Source: Anastatus disparis
Lineage: Eukaryota; Arthropoda; Insecta; Hymenoptera; Eupelmidae
Assembly: GCA_017163975.1 (NCBI GenBank)
Contig: JAFFSR010000249.1
Coordinates: 9,386,001 to 9,450,000 of the forward strand
Length of the DNA stretch: 64,000 nucleotides
Direction of reading: 5' to 3'
The position numbers and the translations under genes are program-made. The notes under the pieces were generated by a model. That model saw only the letters and a list, made by a program, of their open reading frames with translations, was not told where the DNA came from and did no database searches. Below, piece after piece: positions 21,751-31,029 of the stretch; within the stretch, counting starts at the first letter, position 1; every line of letters begins with the position of its first letter.

Positions 21751-22338
21751 TTTTATTATTTTTATATATATTTCACGTGATCCTTTTATGTTACAATTAA
21801 AATAATTGAAAAATTTAATATTTTTCAATTAAAAAAATTATAAATAAAAATTATTATTTTGTATCTATTTATAAGTTTTTTAACTTTTTAAATTAGAAAA
21901 TAAGCGGATATCGAGCGTAGATTTCGTTCCTCGAGATCTTACCACTGAATTAATGTTGCACTGCTATTGGTATTTAAAATGGTAAGATAATGGAGGAAAA
22001 ATGGCGTCGACAAAAGCTGAACTTTAGTAATAAAATTCGACTTTCGTCTGCGTGATCCCATTTATTATTATCTGTTTATTTGAAATCCAAATTTACACAT
22101 TTGAACCACATACATAACGACTTTTAACAATATACGAAGTATTTTTATGAAATAATAACACTAAGATGAAAATTAACCATGTTATATTCTACTTTAAGTC
22201 GGAAAATATTTGCTTGGCCTCAAATGATTTTATTTTTATTTTCTATTTATATGTAATTTATTATAATGTGATGTCCTATATAGGTTAAGGTGTGATTGTA
22301 TTTATTGTCTGAATGGTTAGTAATTGACTACATTATTT

Positions 22339-22540
22339 GTTTTGATTTTGTATTTTTATAAAATCTTTTAAATATTATTACTGATAAATATCCTGTGACT
22401 GACTCTTAATTTATAGGATTACATGACTTTTACTTTTTTATTTTGTATCTGTGATATCATTTTTTTATAGTGACTTACTTATTTATTATTGATCTATTAC
22501 ATTATGTATTCATAATGTAATAATTGTAAATAATTGTAAA
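22339..22540 (+). repeat. Direct duplication, copy 1
   Basis: Nearly identical to 22922-23120, offset 583 bp (for example TATCCTGTGACTGACTCTTA and TTACATTATGTATTCATAAT in both). Confidence 0.85.
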
Positions 22541-22921
22541 TAACTGTTATTTATGTCTTAATTCCCACTTTTTTTAACACTTTTTTTACAGCTATTTACA
22601 GTTGTTTATATTTATTTACATTTATTTACAGTTATTAACAGTTATTTACAATTATATCTAAAAATTTTTTCCATATGGGAGTCAACGGAAACATATTTTA
22701 TGATTATTCTTTTTCTTTGATTTTAAAATAACATGATATTACTGGATAATTTTATTAGTCTGTTCATTTTTATTTGTTAATTTTTAAATATAGGAAAAAA
22801 ATTATCATAAAATATATTTCTGTCATATGTACTTATTGTCCCTTTACACCATATACTTTATGCTGTTCTTCACATAGGGAGATACTTTGTGTTGTTCTTC
22901 ACATATTAAAATGAAAAATTG

Positions 22922-23120
22922 ATTTTGATTTTGTATTTTTATAAAATCTTTTAAATATTATTACTGATAAATATCCTGTGACTGACTCTTAATTTATAGG
23001 ATTACATGACTTTTACTTTTTTATTTTGTATCTGTGATATCACATTTTTTATAGTGACTCACTTATTCATTATTGATCTATTACATTATGTATTCATAAT
23101 GTAATAATTATAAATAATTG
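22922..23120 (+). repeat. Direct duplication, copy 2
   Basis: Partner of 22339-22540. Confidence 0.85.
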
Positions 23121-23311
23121 AGAGTCTAAAAGATAAAATTTGACATTAACAATATAATTTTCATTTTTACTTTTTTATAACTAAATGAATTAATAATTAT
23201 TATAATTTTTATTTTTTTAATTAATAAAAAACTCACAATAACATTTTTACTTTTGACATTTAAAGAAAAGTGAAAAAATTTTCCAAATTTATATTATTTT
23301 AAAAGTAGTTA

Positions 23312-23677
23312 TGTAGGGCTACTGGCGATGGGTACCACTTTTATTGTTTAATTTTTCTTTAAAAACAACAAAAAAAACCCAACGCGCTATTGACAATACC
23401 TCGTTAAACTGATAAAAAAAATAAAAACTTCTACTTAAAACTTTCACAAGATAAACTCAAGACAACAAGAAAACAAATTCAAGCTAACCTGAAAGAAGAA
23501 TCTTTTAGATGTAGGAAATTTTTTAATAAGTTTTTCTGACCAGGACAATCAAGACAAAGTAAAATGTGCTTTACTTTTAGGCAAATACAGCTTAGACCCA
23601 AAAAAAAGTAAGCTTAAATGTTGAAAGCAGAAGTTTTTTATTTTTGTCTCAGTATGGGTGGTGTGGAAAGTTGTCTA
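23312..23677 (-). repeat. Terminal repeat copy C (inverted relative to A)
   Basis: Reverse complement gives CTTTCCACACCACCC, then TATTGTCAATAGCGCGTTGG, then GTGGTACCCATCGCCAGTAG; the outer block is separated from the middle by ~230 bp of extra sequence (23405-23650). It pairs with copy A to bracket Helitron 1. Confidence 0.75.
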
Positions 23678-24045
23678 ACGAACGTAGTTATTATTTGATA
23701 GTTAAAAAATAATTATATCAATAATCTATAATATTATTAACTATGTATTAAATATATTTTCCGTTATATAGCCTTAAGCAAGTATTTCATAAATATATTA
23801 TTAAAAAACTTTTTTCTCAATAGTTTATATTTCAAATAAATAATTGACGTTTAAAAATAAAATAAAGAATCAATATATTTAAGATAATTAAATACCAATA
23901 TTTTTCATAACCAAATTTGGTCTCTAAAGTATTAGAGTCATCAAACAAGAAGGTTTTTTAAAAAAATATTGGTAAAATTTAAATATTTAATTAACGATAT
24001 AAAAATAAACACTAAATGATTATGAATAATGTATTAGGGACATGA
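23678..24045. other. AT-rich, contains the right member of the 70-bp inverted repeat (23822-23890)
   Basis: No gene. 23822-23890 mirrors 21681-21750. Confidence 0.5.
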
Positions 24046-24530
24046 GGGGTAGCAAGAGGGGTGATTTGTGGACTGAGGGGTGGACTTGGGAAGGAGAGGG
24101 GTGACTGGGGTTGAGGGGGAATCTTTTTTTTTTTTTTAAAAAAAAGACATTTCTCGAGACATTTTTACGTTATTTTGAGGGGGAACTTTTAATTTTTTCG
24201 GAGGGGAAAAAAATGAGGGGTAGAAGGAGGGTAGGAGGAGGGGTAGTAATTGGAAGGGTGATAGTAGTGGTGTAAAGAACGAGTAACAAATATACATCGA
24301 TAAAATAAGGTAAATTTATCTAAATTATCTGAGGGGGGGGGGTGAGTGACGTACGAGGGGTAGCAAAAGGGGTGACTTGGGTATCAGAGGGGTGACTTAG
24401 GTAGTAGAGGGGTGTCTTTTTTTTTCTCAAAAAAGATCATTTCTAGACAGATTTTTACGTTATTTTGAGGGGTGGATTGTGATGTTTTAAGCATAAAAAA
24501 GAGGGGGAGGAAAAATGAGGGGTAGCTGAA
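24046..24530 (+). repeat. Duplicated G-rich block with quadruplex potential
   Basis: 24046-24245 and 24345-24530 are diverged copies: both carry GAGGGGTAGCAA, then GAGGGGTGACTTGGG-like runs, a T-run, TTTTTACGTTATTTTGAGGGG and a closing ATGAGGGGTAG. 24088-24119 holds four G-tracts (3, 4, 4, 5 G) with 4-7-nt loops, fitting a G-quadruplex. Confidence 0.7.
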
Positions 24531-24818
24531 GAGGTTTTTTTTTTTTTTTAACTATATAATATAGGGAGATATATAAATGTGTTATTAAATGCGTGCTACA
24601 GTTTGCTGCTATGGACTCCCGTTATATTTGTGCGCTGATCCAGGTTATTGAATGCGTATTCAAAAAGCCACATTCATATAACATATGCATCAACATAAGG
24701 GAGCGGGTGATAATATGAGACTGACACACACCCGCGACACGCACCAGATACTGTACAAAGGCGGTATTACTAAACGCGGTGTAGCATGCATTCAATTAGC
24801 TGGTTGCGTATACATGTA
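24531..24818. other. Non-coding spacer
   Basis: No feature recognised before the element end at 24819. Confidence 0.4.
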
Positions 24819-25560
24819 TACACGGTGACCTATTTTAATCGCTACTCCCGGATTTTTCGGATCCTAAGACAGATAGGAAGAAATAGTTCTGGCAAAAGTT
24901 GTAGGGGACGAAGGGGGCCAAACGATGGTCCTAACAGCTTTGACCTTAAACTTGACCTTCAAGGTTATTTCAAGGTCAAGTGGTTTTTTTTAATAGGAAC
25001 ACCTATTTTTACCTTGGATTCAGAAAGAGCGAGAAATTTTACGTTTAAAATCATATTGAGACATTTTTTTCAAGGTTATTTTAAGGTCAAATGAAGTTTG
25101 AACTCCGAGAAATCCATTTTAAGCCGTTTTTTCCATGAGTCAAAGGCTTAAGTGGTTCAAACTGATCGGAGGCTCAATAGGGAAACCCACACACCCAAAA
25201 CTTTTACATCCTAGTAAACAAATATCAAACTTGCACATTCAAACCCCATGCTCTTTATAGCCTTACATGCTAAACTATTACACCAGACATCCCCCAGTCC
25301 TACACATCTCTACCCCATCTATGATGTTTGTTTAACGAAATCTTCAAAATCATTAAAGCTTCTGTTGTAAATGTGTCAACCTTACGTTTAGCGCTACTCA
25401 GAAACAACGACGTGGACGAAGTAAGGATTGTTTCCTTTGGGGTGCTTGATTAAAGTGAGTCTCCTTGCCTCTCATTGTTCAGGGTGCTTGATTAAAGTGA
25501 GTCCCCTTGCCTCTCACTGTTCAGGGTGCTTGATTTAAGTGAGTCCCTTCGCCTCTCACT
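24819..25560 (+). repeat. Left terminal inverted repeat of element 1
   Basis: Contains several TCAAGGTCA/TGACCTTGA words at 24930-25095 and ends in three 42-bp direct repeats (GGGTGCTTGATTAAAGTGAG ... CTCTCACTGTTCA) at 25440-25560. Mirrored by 28090-28808. Short open frames inside are not genes. Confidence 0.85.
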
Positions 25561-26061
25561 TATGTGTTTATCTAACCTTGAAGCAAATTTTCGAAATTAC
25601 GACCATTTGCTTCCAGGCACTCAGTCAAACGCTTTTGGAAATGGCGAACGGTCTTTAGCAAAGTTTGTCTTGGAATGGCAGCGCACGCTCAACGAATTCT
25701 GTCCATCATGTCTACTCTTGTAGTGGGCCTTTCCTCAAAAACGGTATTTTTCAAGTACCCCCATAAGAAAAAATCTGGTGATGTCAGATCGGGTGAGCAA
25801 GCAGGCCATTTAACCGGACCACCTCGACCAATCCATCTGTTACCATACTGCTCATTCAAAAAAGTCCTGACAATTTGAGCAAAATTTGGTGCTGCGCCGT
25901 CCTGCTGGAGCCACATTCTTCGTCGCGTTTCTAAGTCAACATCTTCCATCAATACAGGTAGTTCATCTCTTATTAGCGTTAAGTACGTGTGTTGATTAAC
26001 ATTTTCTTCGAAAAAATAAGGGCCAATCAAATATCCATTAATAATCCTACACCATACCATA

Positions 26062-26638
26062 CACTGTTAAAAAAAATATTAAATTTAATGTAAAATATGA
26101 AACCAGCTTCCGATCCGTGTTATTGATTTTAAAAATTAATTCTTAAAATTACGATAAAATTATTAATTTTAAGAGGAGGTCGCGTATCTCTGTCCTTTTC
26201 TAATCAAAATAATGATTTTTTTACAAAAACTAATAACTTTAGCAAAAAATAAAGAGAAAGCCGCACCTTGTATCGTAAAAAGCAATGTTTTCTTTGATGA
26301 GAAAAAATTAATTTTATTGCTTCGTTCTCAAGAAAACCTTGAAAAACCAAATTGTCCACCCTAACCTCTATGATTTGAGTTTTTCAAGGTTTTCTAGAAA
26401 ACAAAGCAATAAAATTAATTTTTTTTTATCAAAGAAAATATTGCTTTTTTTGATACGAGATGCGGCTTTCTCTTCATTTTTTACTAAAGTTATTAGTTTC
26501 TGTAAAAAACTCAATTTTTTTATTAGAAAAGGACAGAGATACGTGACCTCCTCTTAAGAATTAATTTTTAAAATTAATAACACGGATCGGAAGCTGATTT
26601 CATATTTCATATTAAATTTAATATTTTTTTTAACAGTG
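26062..26638. mobile_element. TA-inserting foldback element CACTGTTAAAAA, disrupting the transposase
   Basis: Left end CACTGTTAAAAAAAATATTA mirrors TAATATTTTTTTTAACAGTG on the right; TA flanks both sides (26060-26061, 26639-26640). The outer ~100 bp of each arm include GCTTCCGATCCGTGTTATT. The centre (26169-26557) is a TTAAGAGG-type foldback unit. Confidence 0.85.
26169..26557. mobile_element. TTAAGAGG foldback MITE, copy 2
   Basis: TTAAGAGGAGGTCGCGTATC pairs with GTGACCTCCTCTTAA; inner arms pair through AAACCTTGAAAAACC. Lies inside the CACTGTT-ended element, either nested or as its core. Confidence 0.8.
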
Positions 26639-27147
26639 TAATACTCCAACATCTTTGATGGTTTACAGTTCTGACCCAATGAGGATTAACATCAGACCAG
26701 TAATGACAATTATGTCTATTCAATTCCCCACCACTTTGAAATTTTGCCTCATCAGAAAAAAGAACGAATTTAAAAAAGTCTTGATCATTTTCTATCATTT
26801 GTAAAGCCCATTGGCAAAACACAATACGCTTTTGAAAATAAGCAAACTGTAGCTCTTGGACCAGAGTAATATGATACGCACGATATCCAAGCACCTTCAT
26901 AATTCTTAAAAATGTACTTTTTGGAGTACCAATTTCATTTTCGACTCGACGAGCGCTTATCTGTGGGTCAAGATGAATTATTGCCAGAATAGTCACAACC
27001 CGATTATTATTTTCATCATATTGATGGCGCCTACGTTGACGAGCTCTATGAGTTGAACGTCTGATAGCAATAACGTCAGGGTGTCGTCTGCCTGGATAGC
27101 GTTCAGCATAAATTCTTGCCGCAGCACGGTAATTACTTCGTCTTTCT

Positions 27148-27891
27148 CACACTTTTGTAATTGTAAGTTTTATAATAAAGTAATAATCATTAAATTATTT
27201 CTAATTTGAACTGCACATAATACTAAAACTTGCTTTTATTTTAAATATTGTGAATTATTAACGTTCAAACTTGAGAAATACTAATATTGATAATGTTATC
27301 ATTAAAGGCACATTTACAAATAATTTCTGTTTCGTCAAAGATTATTTTAATAATATCTAAACTGCTGACCGATTTTAATATCTTCCGCACATTTTTAATA
27401 TTAAGCTTTATTTGTAATAGTTTGATTCTAAAAAAATAGCTTTGATGCTTTTTGTACAAAAAAGAAATGTTGCATCTTTATTCTTTCGAAAGTTATGACT
27501 TTTTTTTTTAAACAATCATATTTTTTACAGCTCATATCTTTAATTTACTCATAACTTTCGAAAGAATAAAGATACAACATTTCTGTTTTGTACAAAAAGC
27601 ATCAAACCTATTTTTTTAGAATCAAACAATTAAAAATGAAGCTTAATTTTAAAAATAGGCGGAAAATCTTAAAATTGGTGAAAAGTTCAGATATTATTAA
27701 AAGAACCTTTGACGGAACATAATTTCTTTATGCGTGTGTCTCTAATGATTACATTGTCAATATTAATATTTTTCAAGTTTGAACGACAAAATTTATGTGC
27801 AATTCGAACTAGAATTAATGTTTTATTGAATCAAATACCTATAATGTTTTGATTATTACTTTATTATAAAATTTACAATTGATAAAGTGTG
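27148..27891. mobile_element. Foldback element with CACACTTT ends at the transposase N-terminus
   Basis: CACACTTTTGTAATTGTAAG on the left mirrors ACAATTGATAAAGTGTG on the right; arms of ~350 bp pair through TTATAATAAAGTAATAATCA, GAACTGCACATAA, TTCAAACTTGA and ATAACTTTCGAAAGAATAAAGAT around the centre at ~27520. No coding. Its left edge replaces the start of the transposase. Confidence 0.75.
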
Positions 27892-28089
27892 ACAAACGTT
27901 TTTCTTTTTTAGTCACGACCGCATACGGGCGAATATTATGATTATTAATATTTTTGATACCATTTTACTATTTAAATTTAATAGAAATTAATGGCTGGCT
28001 CTTAAATGGTTGATTATCTGACTAACAAGATTGTTGACACGACGTTACTTTTAGGAGAAAGCGGAAGTAATTATTGTGGTGCGACAATC

Positions 28090-28808
28090 GGAAATCGGTA
28101 TTCCAAGGCGAGGGGCGAAGGGACTCACTTAAATAAAGCACCCCAAACAGTGAGAGGCAAGGGGACTCACTTTAATCAAGCACCCCAAAGGAAACAATCC
28201 TTACTACATCCACGTCGTTATTTCTGAGTAGCGCTAAACGTAAGGTTGACACATTTACAACAGAAGCTATAATGATCTTGGAGTTTCCATTAAACAGTTC
28301 ATCATACATGGGGTAGAGATGTGTGGGACTGGGGGATGTCTGGTGTAATAGTTTAGCATGTGAGGCTATGAAGAGCATGGGGTTCGAATGTGCAAGTTTG
28401 ATATTTGTTTACTAGGATGTGAAAGTTTTGGGTGTGTGGGTTTCCCTATTAAACCTACGATCAGTTTGAACCACTTAAGCCAATGACTCATGGAAAAAAC
28501 AACTGAAAATGGATTTTTCGGAGTTCGACCTTCATTTGACCTTGAAATGACCTTGAATAAAATGTCTCAACATTATTTTGAACGTAAAATTTCCCGCTCT
28601 TTCCGAATCCAGGGTCAAAAATAGGCGTTTCTATTAAAAAAAACCACTTGATCTTGAAATAATCTTGAAGGTCAAATTCAAGGTCAAAGCTGTTAGAACC
28701 ATTGTTTGGCCCCCTTTGTCCCCTACAACTTTCGTCTGAACCATTTCTTCCTATCTGTCTTAGAATCCGAAAAATCCGGGTGTGGCGATTAAAATGGGTC
28801 ACCGTGTA
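28090..28808 (-). repeat. Right terminal inverted repeat of element 1
   Basis: Reverse complement of 24819-25560, with two instead of three 42-bp repeats next to the transposase side (28112-28190). Includes CTTGAAATGACCTTGAATAA and TTGAAGGTCAAATTCAAGG. Confidence 0.85.
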
Positions 28809-29199
28809 TATATTAAATTATTTATGTAATATATGTTTTAGTTGTAAATAGCTATTCGAAGATAATCAAATCGAATCATAGTAAATTATACTAAACAATT
28901 TTTTCAAGAATACTACCAAGTGTTGGTTATGATAATGTACGTATGTTTATAAATGTGTGTGTAATTTGTGCGTAATACTACATAAACATGTGTTTGTAGT
29001 ATGACGAGTTTAAATTTAATTGTGAATCTTCTCTACTCTTTTTTATTATTGTTTTTATTCACCATACTTCTGATTCTAATTAACAATAAAATTTATTTAT
29101 TTTAGTATGACTTTATATTTAACATCTCAACCTAACCATAAACTTTGAAAATAGACACATGACTGTGGTTCCTACGTTCTGTTTATGTTCTATTTCCTA
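28809..29199. other. Non-coding
   Basis: Nothing recognised. Confidence 0.4.
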
Positions 29200-29900
29200 A
29201 GGTATCAGGACTGAGTTTAAGTTTGAAAAACAAATAAAATTTAAATGTATAATGATAAATATTTTTTCTTATAATATCAAGTAATGGAACTTTTTTTTGT
29301 CTTAAAGAGATATCAAATACAAGACTTTGGTACATGAATAATTTTAAAATATCTCATCTGATGCTTAAAATCCTTGTGATTAGTCAAAGACTTGATTTTT
29401 TTTATTTTGGTAATTGCCGTAAACTTTCTTAGTTAATTTTGAACAAATTGACTTCAGAATTTCTAGAAATCTTCTATATATACATCTTCACAAAATAAAA
29501 GTATTGGAATTTCGATAAGATAAGTTTAAGTGAATGTTAAACTAAATTACATACATAAAATTCACAAAAATATATATAATTTTTTTTTCAAAACAAACTT
29601 TTAATTTTTTTTTTTTCTAACTAAAAGTGTTATCTAGTGAAGATATATAAATTGAAGATCTCTGGAAATTTCGAAGTCAATTCGTTAAAAATTGGCTGAG
29701 TTGAAAAATTGTTTGAATGAAGAAAAGGATTTCAATCATCGGATGAGATTACCTAAAATTATACATGGGCTCTCTCAAAGTCTTGTATTTTATATATTTA
29801 AGGTAAAGAAAAGTTTTTTAATTAATATTATAATAACAAAAAATTATCATGACATTTAAATTTGATTTTTGTTCCAAGCTTTAATTCAGGTCTGATACCT
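29200..29900. mobile_element. AGGTATCAGG foldback element, copy B
   Basis: AGGTATCAGGACTGAGTTTA at the left mirrors ...CAGGTCTGATACCT at the right, TA on both sides (29198-29199, 29901-29902). 701 bp, arms ~330 bp. Same family as 11185-13642 without the nested insertions. Confidence 0.85.
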
Positions 29901-30290
29901 TAAAGTTCTCAATTAATTGATATTTTTTATGAATGTAACTACAATTAATATTTAAAAATACTAATGTCTTATTGTTTTATATTGAAACAAAATTTATTTT
30001 TGACATAAATCATAACCTATAAAGTTTGTTTTGTTCATTATAACCTTTGTGTATTTGAGTGATGTACTAACAAGTAATTATTATTAATTGTAAATAATGT
30101 CAGAAGATTAACTATAACTTTATAAATGAAACTTAAATAGGCTATTGTTAATTATAAAAATAAATATTTTATAACAAATAATTAATAAAAAATAGGTTAT
30201 ATGATAAATAATTTATAAAAATAAATAATTCATGATTATTTATTAAAATTAATTATTTTCTAATAATCCTAAATCAGGTTCGGACGTATT
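29901..30290. other. AT-rich non-coding
   Basis: Nothing recognised. Confidence 0.4.
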
Positions 30291-31027
30291 CATGGGCACT
30301 TCGGTGCTCGTTTTCTTTGTTTACGTTCGATTGACCTATCGTTCTGGTCAATTTCGTGGGTTTTTAAGTTTTGAGCCTTGCGGCTTCTAGTAATTAAAAT
30401 ACTAGAAGTCCGGAGCATAGAAATTGAGTAAGATTAACATGCTAGTAGCTGTATCGGTTATCGAGGGCGATAATGTTCCACAGGCACAGGAAAACTTAAG
30501 TTCAACGATAAGTCTAAATATATCGGGTGGCCCTACTTCGGCTTTCGGCGTCTAAAGTCTTGACGGTGACAGTAAAAAGCATTAACGTGAATAATACAGA
30601 AGAAAAAAGTAAAGAAATAATAGATAAACTAGTTTCGGAAACTATAAGTCAACATAAAAACCTCTCGTATGCAAATACAGCTTACAGAAGCACATCATCA
30701 ACGTTCTTGCAGTCATTAATTATGGGTGAAATTAGCGATTTCACTAATGACTATTACATAGACCAATTTTAAAAAATTATGTGGGTTAAGAATTTTGTTG
30801 CGTTTTCCAAAATTTCCCATAAGCAGGTATGCTTTACATCAAATTCTGAAGAGAACACCTTAGAATTTGAAAACAGAACTAAAAGTAATCTGATTATAGT
30901 GTACGTTAAATCTTTGGAATTTGTGCCTTTTAATGCTATTAGTGTTATACCAAAGTTTATACCGAATTTGAATGAAACCTTTCAACTTACTTCTTACCAC
31001 TCATGTCTCGAAGTTTTGGCAGTGTAG
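30291..31027 (+). other. GC-richer stretch with short open frames of unknown nature
   Basis: 30441-30550 opens for ~38 codons (LSSTISLNISGGPTSAFG), then 30527-30772 opens in another frame with a charged, helical-looking peptide (EEKSKEIIDKLVSETISQHK), then 30779-31027 for 82 codons. The composition differs from the flanks, suggesting decayed coding DNA, possibly the far end of the element whose transposase-like gene is at 31030-33081. I recognise no domain. Confidence 0.25.
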
Positions 31028-31029
31028 AT

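Larger units (their letters stand above)
21584..23311. other. AT-rich 5' region of Helitron 1, with duplications
   Basis: No coding. Contains a 200-bp direct duplication (22339-22540 and 22922-23120), an inverted repeat partner at 21681-21750, and a cluster of TTATTTACA/GTTATTTACAG repeats at 22525-22655. The ~100 bp upstream of the OTU start should hold the promoter, but I see no distinctive element. Confidence 0.5.
14800..23677 (-). mobile_element. Helitron-type element 1 with OTU, Rep and Pif1-like helicase, bounded by inverted terminal copies
   Basis: All three genes read on the minus strand (OTU at 21583-21023, Rep 20949-18259, helicase 18274-16877). Outside them lie inverted copies of one repeat: 14800-15057 (CACACCACC ... 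TAGCCCTACA) and, in reverse, 23312-23677 (TGTAGGGCTA ... GGTGGTGTGG). The 8.9-kb interval between the outer ends is proposed as the element. Classical Helitrons lack terminal inverted repeats, so either the boundary repeats are subterminal features or another family carries the module. Confidence 0.6.
25572..27147 (-). pseudogene. Tc1/mariner-type DD41D transposase, interrupted
   Basis: Reading from 27147 downward: an Arg-rich N-terminal region with NYRAAARIYAERYPGRRHPD, YDENNNRVVTIL, an HTH-like ISARRVENEIGTPKSTFLRIM, then VLVQELQ-type linker and the first catalytic Asp in VLFSDEAKF, HNCHYWSDVNPHW, then the insertion at 26062-26638. The frame resumes as MVWCRIINGYLIGPYFFEE, second Asp in LQQDGAAPNF and third Asp in SPDLTSPDFFLWG; I count 41 residues between the second and third Asp, hence DD41D, a spacing known from the rosa/VISITOR type of mariner relatives. 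Removing the foldback element leaves the frame continuous through a TA. Damage: a TGA at 25689-25691 before the C-terminal tail (natural stop near 25572) and loss of the N-terminal start at the 27148 boundary. Non-functional as it stands. Confidence 0.85.
24819..28808 (-). mobile_element. DD41D Tc1/mariner-type element 1 with long terminal inverted repeats
   Basis: The ends are TACACGGTGACC (left, from TATACACGGTGACC at 24817) and GGTCACCGTGTA (right), flanked by TA. About 700 bp of each end are inverted copies (24819-25560 against 28090-28808). The broken transposase lies between them on the minus strand, interrupted by one TA-site foldback element (26062-26638) and preceded by another long inverted repeat (27148-27891). 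Confidence 0.85.
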
